5,333 nt of DNA from the NCBI GenBank assembly GCA_903850275.1, contig CAINLH010000091.1:1-5333 (forward strand). Reading direction: 5' to 3'. The translations under genes and the position numbers were made by a program. Within the stretch, counting starts at the first letter, position 1; each line of letters opens with the position of its first letter. The notes beneath the pieces were generated by a model. The model was not told the origin of the DNA. It saw only the letters and a program-made list of their open reading frames with translations, and did not search any database. This document shows, piece after piece, positions 1 through 5,333 of this stretch. This DNA is from an uncultured Acidimicrobium sp. (lineage in GTDB: Bacteria > Actinomycetota > Acidimicrobiia > Acidimicrobiales > Ilumatobacteraceae).

Positions 1-781
1 CATTGCGGCCGGCCCAGTGGTGAAGCCACTGCGCGCAGTACCTGGCGCGCATATCGTGCCCGTTGACAGCGAACATTGTGCAATTCATCAATGCCTGCGC
101 TCATCAAGTAATCAGCATCAAGAAGTACAACGATTGCTGCTTACTGCAAGTGGCGGGCCATTCAGGGGTAGGAGTGCCGAGTCGTTGCGCACCGTAAGCA
201 TTGAAGACGCGTTGAAACATCCAACTTGGTCGATGGGTCCAAAGATCACCATTGATTCTTCAACACTGATGAACAAGGGTCTCGAAGTAATCGAGGCGCA
301 CGAGTTGTTCGGCGTCGCGTACGACAAAATAGACGTGGTTGTGCATCCGCAGTCGGTGGTGCATTCCATGGTCGAGTTCACTGATGGGGCGGTAATCGCG
401 CAACTGTCAATGCCCGACATGCGCCTTCCCATTGCGTATGCACTCGATTACCCACAGCGGGCGAGCATTCCATTTGGGGGGATCGACTGGTCAACATTGA
501 ATCGCTTGGATTTCGAATTGCCCGACACCGATACATTTCGCTGTTTATCGCTGGCATACCAAGCGGGTCGAATTGGTGGCACAGCGCCAGCATGGCTGAG
601 CGCGGCTAACGAGGTTGCAGTCGAAGCGTTTCTGGCCGGTCGGGTTTTGTGGTCGCAGATTCCGTCGATTATCGAAGAAACGTTGCAACATCACGACGGT
701 GCAGGCGCACATGTTGTCGATGACATTTTGGAAGCCGATAGAGCGGCGCGAATAGCAGCCGAGAAGGTAGTAGCCAGTTGA
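1..781 (+). CDS. dxr: 1-deoxy-D-xylulose 5-phosphate reductoisomerase, C-terminal part (5' end outside window)
   Basis: This enzyme uses NADPH and a divalent metal to convert 1-deoxy-D-xylulose 5-phosphate into 2-C-methyl-D-erythritol 4-phosphate in the cytosolic MEP isoprenoid pathway. About 259 residues are present. The N-terminal NADPH-binding part, roughly 130-150 residues by comparison with family members of about 400, lies before the window. A GTG at 17 is in frame but internal, because the reading frame is open to the left edge. Visible motifs are the metal-binding VDSEH (Asp at 65-67, Glu at 71-73), the substrate loop ASGGPFRG (146-169), the mobile loop HPTWSMGPK (from 218), and DSSTLMNKGLE. 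The last carries the Ser (257-259), Asn-Lys (272-277) and metal-ligand Glu (284-286) equivalent to E. coli S222, N227, K228 and E231. HPQSVVHSMVEF and the C-terminal helical domain with AANEVAVEAF follow. All key residues in the visible part are intact. Its TGA stop overlaps the next start by 4 bases, so it probably shares a transcript with the protease and ispG. Confidence 0.97.
   Translation, partial: IAAGPVVKPLRAVPGAHIVPVDSEHCAIHQCLRSSSNQHQEVQRLLLTASGGPFRGRSAESLRTVSIEDALKHPTWSMGPKITIDSSTLMNKGLEVIEAHELFGVAYDKIDVVVHPQSVVHSMVEFTDGAVIAQLSMPDMRLPIAYALDYPQRASIPFGGIDWSTLNRLDFELPDTDTFRCLSLAYQAGRIGGTAPAWLSAANEVAVEAFLAGRVLWSQIPSIIEETLQHHDGAGAHVVDDILEADRAARIAAEKVVAS
761..767 (+). promoter_or_regulatory. 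Probable ribosome binding site supporting the TTG start of the protease
   Basis: GAGAAGG lies inside the last codons of dxr, with 10 bases between it and the TTG at 778. Its AGAAGG part resembles a Shine-Dalgarno core. Together with the TTGA stop/start overlap it supports TTG at 778 as the start. Ribosomes finishing dxr could also reinitiate here. This is inference from sequence alone. Confidence 0.45.
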
Positions 782-2025
782 GCGATTTCTATAAGAAGTT
801 TCGAGATGAAATTGTTGCCGGTGGCGACACCGTCGATCGGCCAGAAGGCTCTAGTAAGCAAAGCACGACAGTGTTCAGCACAGTTGTGCTGGTGGGTCTT
901 CTCATTTGGTTGGGTGTATCTAATCCATGGACATTGGTGTTCGTGGTTGGTCTTATTGTCTCTGTTTTTCTGCACGAAGTAGGGCACTTCGTTACCGCAC
1001 GTAAGTGTGGAATGAAAGTCACCCAGTTCTATATGGGCTTTGGCCCAAGGGTCTGGAGCGCCAAACGCGGCGAACTCGAGTACGGCCTGCGCGCGTTTCC
1101 ACTCGGGGCCTTCGTACGCATTGTCGGTATGAACAACCTCGACGAGTGCGACCCCGCCGACGAAGCACGCGCCTATCGATCGCAGTCGTACCCAAAGCGG
1201 TTGTTGGTGATCACCGCAGGTTCGCTGATGCATGCTGTTATTGCGTTCGCCTTATTCTTCGGCGTTTATGTAACGGCAGGTCGGTATGCGCAGACAGGAG
1301 AAGTGAAGATCTCATTTCCGCCCGCCGCAGATTCACCTGCGGCTTCTGCTGGCATTCAAGAGGGCGACGTTGTGCTCTCATTTAATGGTGTCGCCACAAA
1401 GACGCGCGAGCAGCTCGTTGAAGCCATTACCTCGCGCAGCCCTGGCGAGGATGTGCAATTGGAAATTCGTCGCAGCGACAAGGTCATTGCGCTGCAAGCG
1501 ACACTTGCAGCCAACCCAGTCGATGAAAGTGTTGCCTACTTTGGTGTTGGCAGCTGGTCGATGGATTACGTACAGCAAAACCTCATCTCGTCTTTGGGCT
1601 TCGCCGCATCCGACGTGGTGGTCGACGCAGCAAACTCGGTGAAGGGTGTGTTCACCGTTCTCAACCCAGTAAATATTGTGAGCAACGTAACTTCATCAAA
1701 TGCCGACCCAATGACCCGGCCAAGCACCGTTGTCGGTGCAAGCCAGATTGGTGGCGAGGTAGGCAAGCAAGAAGGGTTAAAGGGTGTTTTAATGCTGCTT
1801 GCCAGCATCAATATTTTTGTGGGCGTGTTCAACATGTTTCCGTTGTTGCCTTTCGACGGAGGTCATGCGGCAATCGCAACGTACGAGCGTTTGCGCTCGC
1901 GGCGCGGCAAGGAATACCGAGCAGACGTGGCCAAGATGGTGCCCGTCGCCACATCTGTTGTTGCCCTATTGGCATTGCTGCTCCTCGCGGGTCTGTACCT
2001 AGATATCACGCAACCCCTTGGCTAG
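778..2025 (+). CDS. rseP: M50-family site-2 protease (RseP/Rip1-like intramembrane zinc metalloprotease with PDZ domain)
   Basis: This is a membrane metalloprotease of 415 residues that in known relatives cuts transmembrane anti-sigma factors or other membrane proteins (E. coli RseP, mycobacterial Rip1). The zinc motif HEVGH is at residues 66-70 (His66, Glu67, His70), followed by the family-typical MGFGP and a YGLRAFPLGAFVRIVGM segment. A single PDZ domain covers about residues 175-250, with AGIQEGD at 191-197. The second active-site motif NMFPLLPFDGG is at 352-362, with Asp360 as the likely third zinc ligand. A last membrane helix covers about 386-407. The start is TTG at 778, overlapping the dxr stop as TTGA. 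It leaves a polar tail of about 30 residues and an extra hydrophobic segment (about 31-47) before the catalytic helix (about 51-71), which mycobacterial Rip1 lacks as far as I recall. In the next conserved segment the usual GPxMN reads GSLMH (His152). Both departures probably mark the lineage. The location between dxr and ispG is conserved in actinobacteria. The natural substrate cannot be read from this window. Confidence 0.93.
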   Translation: MSDFYKKFRDEIVAGGDTVDRPEGSSKQSTTVFSTVVLVGLLIWLGVSNPWTLVFVVGLIVSVFLHEVGHFVTARKCGMKVTQFYMGFGPRVWSAKRGELEYGLRAFPLGAFVRIVGMNNLDECDPADEARAYRSQSYPKRLLVITAGSLMHAVIAFALFFGVYVTAGRYAQTGEVKISFPPAADSPAASAGIQEGDVVLSFNGVATKTREQLVEAITSRSPGEDVQLEIRRSDKVIALQATLAANPVDESVAYFGVGSWSMDYVQQNLISSLGFAASDVVVDAANSVKGVFTVLNPVNIVSNVTSSNADPMTRPSTVVGASQIGGEVGKQEGLKGVLMLLASINIFVGVFNMFPLLPFDGGHAAIATYERLRSRRGKEYRADVAKMVPVATSVVALLALLLLAGLYLDITQPLG

Positions 2026-2040
2026 TGGCACACTAGAAAC
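2022..2040 (+). promoter_or_regulatory. Inverted repeat and possible leaderless promoter in front of ispG
   Basis: CTAGTG (2022-2027) and CACTAG (2031-2036) form a perfect 6-bp inverted repeat around GCA. It overlaps the TAG stop of the protease gene and ends 4 bases before the ispG ATG. There is no purine-rich Shine-Dalgarno sequence in the 15-base gap. The TGG plus CACACT string (2026-2034) weakly resembles an extended -10 element, and it would place a transcript start at or next to the ATG, as in leaderless actinobacterial mRNAs. No convincing -35 box is visible. Operator, small hairpin and chance remain open alternatives. Confidence 0.3.
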
Positions 2041-3258
2041 ATGACATTCGAGCGCCGCGTAACCAAACAGATTCATGTTGGCAAGGTTCCGGTAGGCGGG
2101 CTCGCGCCAATCAGCGTGCAGTCGATGACCATTACTAAAACAGCCGACGTCGAAGGCACGCTGCAACAGATTTATGCGCTAGCCGCCGCTGGCTGCGACA
2201 TTGTTCGATGCACATGTAACGAAGCGGAGGCCGCCGAGGGGCTGGCACAGATCGTTCCACGTTCGCCAGTGCCAATCATCGCTGACATTCATCACCAATA
2301 CAAGATGGCGCTTGCCGCACTTGAAGCTGGTGTGCATGGTTTGCGGCTGAACCCCGGCAACATTCGACGACCCGAACACATCAAGGCCGTTGCAAGCGAG
2401 GCCCGCGATCGCAAGGTGCCTATTCGCATTGGTGTAAACGGCGGTTCACTCGACCCTGCCTTGTACGAAAAGCACGGTGGTCTTACGGCAGAGGCAATGG
2501 TCGAATCTGCTTTGCAAGAGATTGCATATTTTCAAGAGGTTGATTTTGATCTCATCAAGATCTCGGTCAAGGCATCCAACGTCCCGCTGATGGTCGAGGC
2601 TTATCGTCAGCTCAGCGAAGTTACCGACTACCCGTTGCATCTCGGCGTAACCGAGGCAGGCCCACTTCCTGGAGGTTTGTTGAAAGCGACAGCAGGTATT
2701 GGGGCGCTGCTGCTCGAAGGCATTGGCGACACCATTCGTTACAGCCTCACGGCCGATCCGGTGGAAGAGGCTCGTGCTGGTCGTCAACTGCTGGAAGCAC
2801 TTGGTCTGCGTGAACGCAAGAACGTCGACCTCATTGCCTGCCCAAGTTGCGGTCGAGCCGAAATCGATGTCATCGAAGTTGCCAACCGTGCTCAGCTGGC
2901 ATTTGCGGACAAAAAGATTCCACTGCAGATTGCGGTGATGGGTTGCGTTGTCAATGGCCCAGGCGAAGCGCGAGAAGCAGATTTGGGTATTGCTGCCGGA
3001 AACAAGCGTGGGCACTTGTTTGTTAAGGGCCGAAATGTGGCAGTGGTTCCCGAATCAGAAATGGTCGAGGCGCTGGTGGACTGGGCTACGTACATCAACG
3101 AGCACGGGGTAGACGCGGCCATTGCACGTGTCGACACGGCACTTGCCGAACGCGAAGCCACAAAAGATCGCAACGCACTTCTGCAAGAAAAAGGTGATGA
3201 TGCAAATCATTCCAACGAAAAAATCGTCGAGATCAGAAAAACGATTTCGGGTAATTAG
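2041..3258 (+). CDS. ispG: 4-hydroxy-3-methylbut-2-en-1-yl diphosphate synthase (HMBPP synthase)
   Basis: IspG (GcpE) is the cytosolic iron-sulfur enzyme that reductively opens 2-C-methyl-D-erythritol 2,4-cyclodiphosphate to HMBPP, the penultimate MEP pathway step. The 405-residue product starts at ATG 2041. The N-terminal stretch up to QIHVGKVPVGG and SVQSMT aligns naturally with family starts. A TIM-barrel domain covers roughly residues 1-250, with ADIHHQYKMAL and GLRLNPGNI. The C-terminal [4Fe-4S] domain carries Cys267 and Cys270 in CPSCGR, Cys302 in GCVVNGPGEA, and Glu309. These are the expected three Cys plus one Glu cluster ligands. Three further Cys (52, 57, 59) sit near the segment GCDIVRCTCNE, where many bacterial homologues have Val or Ala. 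The last 30 or so residues form a charged, probably non-conserved tail encoded by AT-richer DNA. The gene follows the protease by 15 bases, and with dxr forms a MEP pathway cluster. Its TAG stop overlaps the convergent hydrolase gene by 4 bases. Confidence 0.97.
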   Translation: MTFERRVTKQIHVGKVPVGGLAPISVQSMTITKTADVEGTLQQIYALAAAGCDIVRCTCNEAEAAEGLAQIVPRSPVPIIADIHHQYKMALAALEAGVHGLRLNPGNIRRPEHIKAVASEARDRKVPIRIGVNGGSLDPALYEKHGGLTAEAMVESALQEIAYFQEVDFDLIKISVKASNVPLMVEAYRQLSEVTDYPLHLGVTEAGPLPGGLLKATAGIGALLLEGIGDTIRYSLTADPVEEARAGRQLLEALGLRERKNVDLIACPSCGRAEIDVIEVANRAQLAFADKKIPLQIAVMGCVVNGPGEAREADLGIAAGNKRGHLFVKGRNVAVVPESEMVEALVDWATYINEHGVDAAIARVDTALAEREATKDRNALLQEKGDDANHSNEKIVEIRKTISGN

Positions 3259-3956
3259 CCTGCGATAGTTGTGGTTGTCTCAACCACAGTCGTTGGAGGT
3301 GGGACCAAGATATTCCACAATTCGCTAGCCGCTTGTACATACATAGTGGCCCTTGCGCGGTAGCCAACTGGCTGCAAGTGCAGCTTGTCGAATGCAAGCC
3401 ACTTCGGGTTTGCGATCAGTTCTGTAGACCAATCCAAAATGGTCAGGTTCGGATATTCGGAGGTTGCAACAAGTAGCGCCTCATTGAATGTGGCCGAGCG
3501 CTTGGGGTAGATGGGTAAGTCGGTGCGGTACACATTTACCCAAACAACAGGGCGCGGGCCTATCAACGAAAGCAACTCGCGAATCTCACGTAAGTAAAAC
3601 GATGCCTTTGGCGATTGTTGCAAGTCGTTGCTGCCGAGCGCGACGATGACGGCATCGGGCACCATTTCTTTTTTGATGTATTCCTTGTACGTCTTTACAC
3701 CGTTTCTGCTGGTGCGGGCCGGCCCACTGATATTGCGCGCGTGAACGCCGTCGACAATTACTTTTTCGAACGTGCCAAGTGCTTGTAGCCGCGGCACCAC
3801 ATTGCCAAAACCTTTATAGGCGGCTCCCCACGTCAGGCTGTCGCCCAATACAAGCAGTGTGCGTGGCTCGGTTGCGGCACTACTTCCGCTTGCCTGACCA
3901 AAGCTAATAACCAAAACGACTGCGCAGCACGCTGCAGCAAATCGTTTTCCGATCAA
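3255..3956 (-). CDS. Secreted SGNH/GDSL-family hydrolase (esterase or acyl-transfer type)
   Basis: The 233-residue product has a Sec-type signal peptide: Lys4-Arg5, a hydrophobic core at about 7-19, and a likely cleavage near SSAA at 25-28. It should therefore act outside the membrane. The mature part is one SGNH domain. Block I is GDSLTWG with nucleophile Ser40. A block II-like DGVHARNISG follows at about 69-78. Block III is GSND (108-111) with oxyanion Asn110. Block V is DKLH, with Asp190 and His193 completing the triad. The overall pattern, including VVWVNVY and the DxLHLxPxGY ending, resembles SGNH domains attached to OafA-type acyltransferases, so O-acyl groups on cell-surface glycans are a plausible target. 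This is inference and the true substrate is unknown. The protein ends in a Pro/Thr-rich tail (about 219-233). The start is TTG, overlapping the manA stop as TTGA, with only a weak GGGG-containing ribosome site. The stop overlaps ispG tail to tail. Confidence 0.85.
   Translation of the reverse strand: MIGKRFAAACCAVVLVISFGQASGSSAATEPRTLLVLGDSLTWGAAYKGFGNVVPRLQALGTFEKVIVDGVHARNISGPARTSRNGVKTYKEYIKKEMVPDAVIVALGSNDLQQSPKASFYLREIRELLSLIGPRPVVWVNVYRTDLPIYPKRSATFNEALLVATSEYPNLTILDWSTELIANPKWLAFDKLHLQPVGYRARATMYVQAASELWNILVPPPTTVVETTTTIAG
3268..3290. terminator. Candidate hairpin terminator at the convergent junction
   Basis: TGTGGTTG (3270-3277), a TCT loop, and CAACCACA (3281-3288) form a perfect 8-bp stem. 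On the plus strand two G-U pairs could extend it at the base. It begins 11 bases after the ispG stop and lies within the last codons of the convergent hydrolase gene, in the Thr-rich tail. No T tract follows on either strand, so it is not a classical Rho-independent terminator. T-less hairpins have been proposed as terminators in actinobacteria. The placement between two convergent clusters is what makes it a candidate. A second, weaker pairing, AAATCGT (3221-3227) with ACGATTT (3241-3247), lies just upstream inside ispG. Confidence 0.4.
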
Positions 3957-4993
3957 TGTGTGCCCCAGGTGCGAAACAGCGTTGCTTCACCAGTGAGTGA
4001 CAAGGTTTCGCCTTCGCGAAGAACGCAGGCCTGCCCATGAGTAAGTGCGCCCGCATCGCCGCTTGTGCAAATAACGATTTCAGCGTGATGCGTTGCTTTG
4101 ATCAGATGGGTTCCCGTTACTTCAATTCGCTGTGCGCCGAATCGTGGGGTAGAGACGGGGTATTGCCACACGCCGGTTGTTGTTTCGCTCGGTGCAATAA
4201 CCGGTGAATCAATAGGGGCGATTGCGGCAACCGCAAGAAACTCGTCGACATTGACATTTTTTCGGGTGAATGCAGCGCGCACCACATTGTCCGACGCCGA
4301 CATCACTTCGAGTCCTGTTCCACCTAGGTACGCATGTGCATTGCCCGCTCCAAGGAATAGTGCTTGCCCTGGCGCAAGTTTCACGTGGTGCATCAGCAAC
4401 GCCACCAAAACTCCGCCGTTGCCTGGGTACATCGTTGCAAGTCGGCCTGCCCATGCTGGAAGTTGTGTGGGCAACTGGTGGGGGCCTGTAGTCAGCGCCC
4501 ATCGCACGCATTCGGCAAGCCCATCCTCGCGCAGGTGGCTGGCAAGTTCGGTCCATCCAAAACGTGTGCAGAGTTCGAGTGTTTCGTCGAGCGGGCGAAA
4601 GCCACAGATAGCTTCAAACGGTGTGAGAGCGATGAGCAGCTCTGGTTTCGCCGACGAATCTCGATAAATGCGCAAAGGGGAGTCGAGCGAAATACCAATC
4701 TCATTTTCTTGCTGATATCCGGAAGCAGCTTGTTCGTCGGTTGGGTGCGTTTGTAGCGAGAGTGGTTTTGCTGCTGCAATGATCTTGACCAAAAACGACA
4801 ACTCACCCGCGTAACTGGAAAGAGGCTGACTTCCCGAAGGGGTCTTCACCAGAGACGGGCCGCTGCGATGCGTGCCAAACCACAATTCGGCCCATGGTCG
4901 TGCATCGGCTTCGGTGTGTAGGAAGTTGGGGATCGCTTGTTGGTCGCCCCATTCGTAATGTTGCACTACTCCGCGCAGGAGTTGAACGCTCAT
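3953..4993 (-). CDS. manA: Mannose-6-phosphate isomerase, class I (type I PMI, zinc-dependent)
   Basis: ManA interconverts fructose 6-phosphate and mannose 6-phosphate in the cytosol. It feeds GDP-mannose and mannosylated cell-envelope compounds, or mannose catabolism. The 346-residue product shows the class I signature. HYEWGD is near the start (12-17), and WAELWFGTH (34-42) follows. SLQTHP supplies zinc ligands Gln81 and His83, KPE supplies Glu118, and GNAHAY supplies His220. DNVVRAAFTRK (235-245) contains the conserved catalytic-region Arg239. The C-terminal part is a cupin-like domain. The protein is somewhat shorter than E. coli ManA (391 residues), apparently through a smaller helical insert, but all expected metal ligands are present. 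The ATG start at 4993 overlaps the proS stop as ATGA, and no strong ribosome site precedes it, so translation is probably coupled to proS. The TGA stop overlaps the TTG start of the SGNH hydrolase. Family assignment is secure; the pathway role in this organism is inferred. Confidence 0.95.
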   Translation of the reverse strand: MSVQLLRGVVQHYEWGDQQAIPNFLHTEADARPWAELWFGTHRSGPSLVKTPSGSQPLSSYAGELSFLVKIIAAAKPLSLQTHPTDEQAASGYQQENEIGISLDSPLRIYRDSSAKPELLIALTPFEAICGFRPLDETLELCTRFGWTELASHLREDGLAECVRWALTTGPHQLPTQLPAWAGRLATMYPGNGGVLVALLMHHVKLAPGQALFLGAGNAHAYLGGTGLEVMSASDNVVRAAFTRKNVNVDEFLAVAAIAPIDSPVIAPSETTTGVWQYPVSTPRFGAQRIEVTGTHLIKATHHAEIVICTSGDAGALTHGQACVLREGETLSLTGEATLFRTWGTH

Positions 4994-5333
4994 TGCTGGT
5001 GGCGAAGCGCGATCACTGTGTCGGCGGCTTCGGCAATTGAAATCTCGGCTGTTGTGCCTGCAATGCGATCGCGAAGTTCGAACGTGCCCGTGGCTACACC
5101 GCGGCCGGCTACGACGATGGTTGGTACGCCAATCAGTTCGGCGTCTTTGAATTTCACTCCGGGCGACACGCCCTTGCGGTCATCGAGCACTGCTTTTAAG
5201 CCGGCCTTTTCAACGTCGGCACAGAGTTTTTCTGCGGCCGAAGTGATTGCCTCGTCGTCCTTGCCCGCAATCACTACGTGCACATCAAATGGAGCAACGG
5301 CGCGTGGCCAACGTAATCCCAATTCGTCGTGGG
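4990..5333 (-). CDS. proS: Prolyl-tRNA synthetase, C-terminal anticodon-binding domain (5' end outside window)
   Basis: ProS charges tRNA-Pro with proline in the cytosol. Only about the last 114 residues are present, and the reading frame is open to the right edge. The in-frame TTG at 5322-5320 is internal, because upstream codons continue with HDE and give the family-typical HDELGLRWP followed by AVAPFDVHVV. This is the class II anticodon-binding fold. VLDDRKGVSPGVKFKDAELIG matches the bacterial ProRS segment [20 protein letters not shown] almost position for position. The chain ends shortly after this domain, without the C-terminal zinc-type extension of archaeal/eukaryotic-like ProRS, so it fits the bacterial form. 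The catalytic core and any editing insertion lie outside the window. It is the upstream gene of a proS-manA-hydrolase run with 4-base overlaps, so the promoter must be to the right of the window. Confidence 0.95.
   Translation of the reverse strand, partial: HDELGLRWPRAVAPFDVHVVIAGKDDEAITSAAEKLCADVEKAGLKAVLDDRKGVSPGVKFKDAELIGVPTIVVAGRGVATGTFELRDRIAGTTAEISIAEAADTVIALRHQQ

Noticed and set aside
7..14. GGCCGGCC palindrome, seen again within GGGCCGGCCC at 3716-3725
   Set aside because: Both copies are inside conserved coding sequence, and two copies of a GC-rich 8-mer without positional logic do not support a functional site.
17..19. GTG as a possible dxr start
   Set aside because: The frame is open upstream to the window edge. 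A start here would remove the whole NADPH-binding domain, so this is an internal Val codon.
691..1233. 180-codon open frame on the minus strand across the dxr-protease junction
   Set aside because: It is fully covered by two well-supported plus-strand genes, and no motifs are recognisable in the predicted product.
2405..2412. GCGATCGC octamer (HIP1-like), repeated at 5065-5072
   Set aside because: Both copies encode Arg-Asp-Arg in frame, so codon choice explains them. Two copies cannot show genome-wide enrichment.
2446..3015. 189-codon open frame on the minus strand opposite ispG
   Set aside because: It lies wholly antisense to a gene with intact family motifs, its product resembles no family I know, and it has no convincing start context. 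It is a shadow frame.
4012..4021. 10-base palindrome CTTCGCGAAG inside manA
   Set aside because: It is mid-gene in the cupin-like domain with no spacing to any start or stop, and is best explained as coding coincidence.
4098..4667. 189-codon open frame on the plus strand opposite manA
   Set aside because: It is antisense to a clear ManA, its composition is skewed to Ser, Arg and Pro as expected of a mirror frame, and it has no recognisable domain.

Overview
The window reads as ordinary chromosomal DNA from an actinobacterium, most likely of the class Acidimicrobiia. Three things suggest this. The gene order dxr, M50 site-2 protease, ispG is the classic actinobacterial arrangement. The protease and IspG sequences have Acidimicrobiia-like wording, such as GMNNLDE followed by DPADE in the protease and CTCNEAEAAEGL in IspG. 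GC content is moderate by eye and TTG start codons are used. The class assignment is inference from memory of these families, not from a search.

Left half, plus strand (1-3258): three genes in one tight cluster. A 5'-truncated dxr (1-deoxy-D-xylulose 5-phosphate reductoisomerase, second step of the MEP isoprenoid pathway) ends in a 4-base TTGA overlap with a membrane zinc protease of the RseP/Rip1 family. That gene is followed after 15 bases by a complete ispG (HMBPP synthase, the penultimate MEP step). A perfect 6-bp inverted repeat spans the protease stop codon just before ispG.

Right half, minus strand (3255-5333): three overlapping genes read right to left. They are the C-terminal end of proS (prolyl-tRNA synthetase, anticodon-binding domain), a complete manA (type I mannose-6-phosphate isomerase, ATGA overlap), and a secreted SGNH/GDSL-family hydrolase (TTGA overlap). 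The hydrolase has a signal peptide and a Thr-rich C-terminal tail.

The two clusters converge, and the last genes overlap tail to tail by 4 bases. There is no spacer for a conventional terminator. A perfect 8-bp hairpin without a T tract lies just inside the 3' end of the hydrolase gene and is the best candidate for ending transcription. Coding density is almost complete: the only intergenic gap is the 15 bases before ispG.

I found no RNA genes, mobile elements, CRISPR arrays or long repeats, and no evidence of an undescribed multi-gene system. The points worth a second look are small: the ispG leader palindrome, the convergent junction, lineage-type departures in the protease and IspG, and the coupling of manA to a cell-surface hydrolase.
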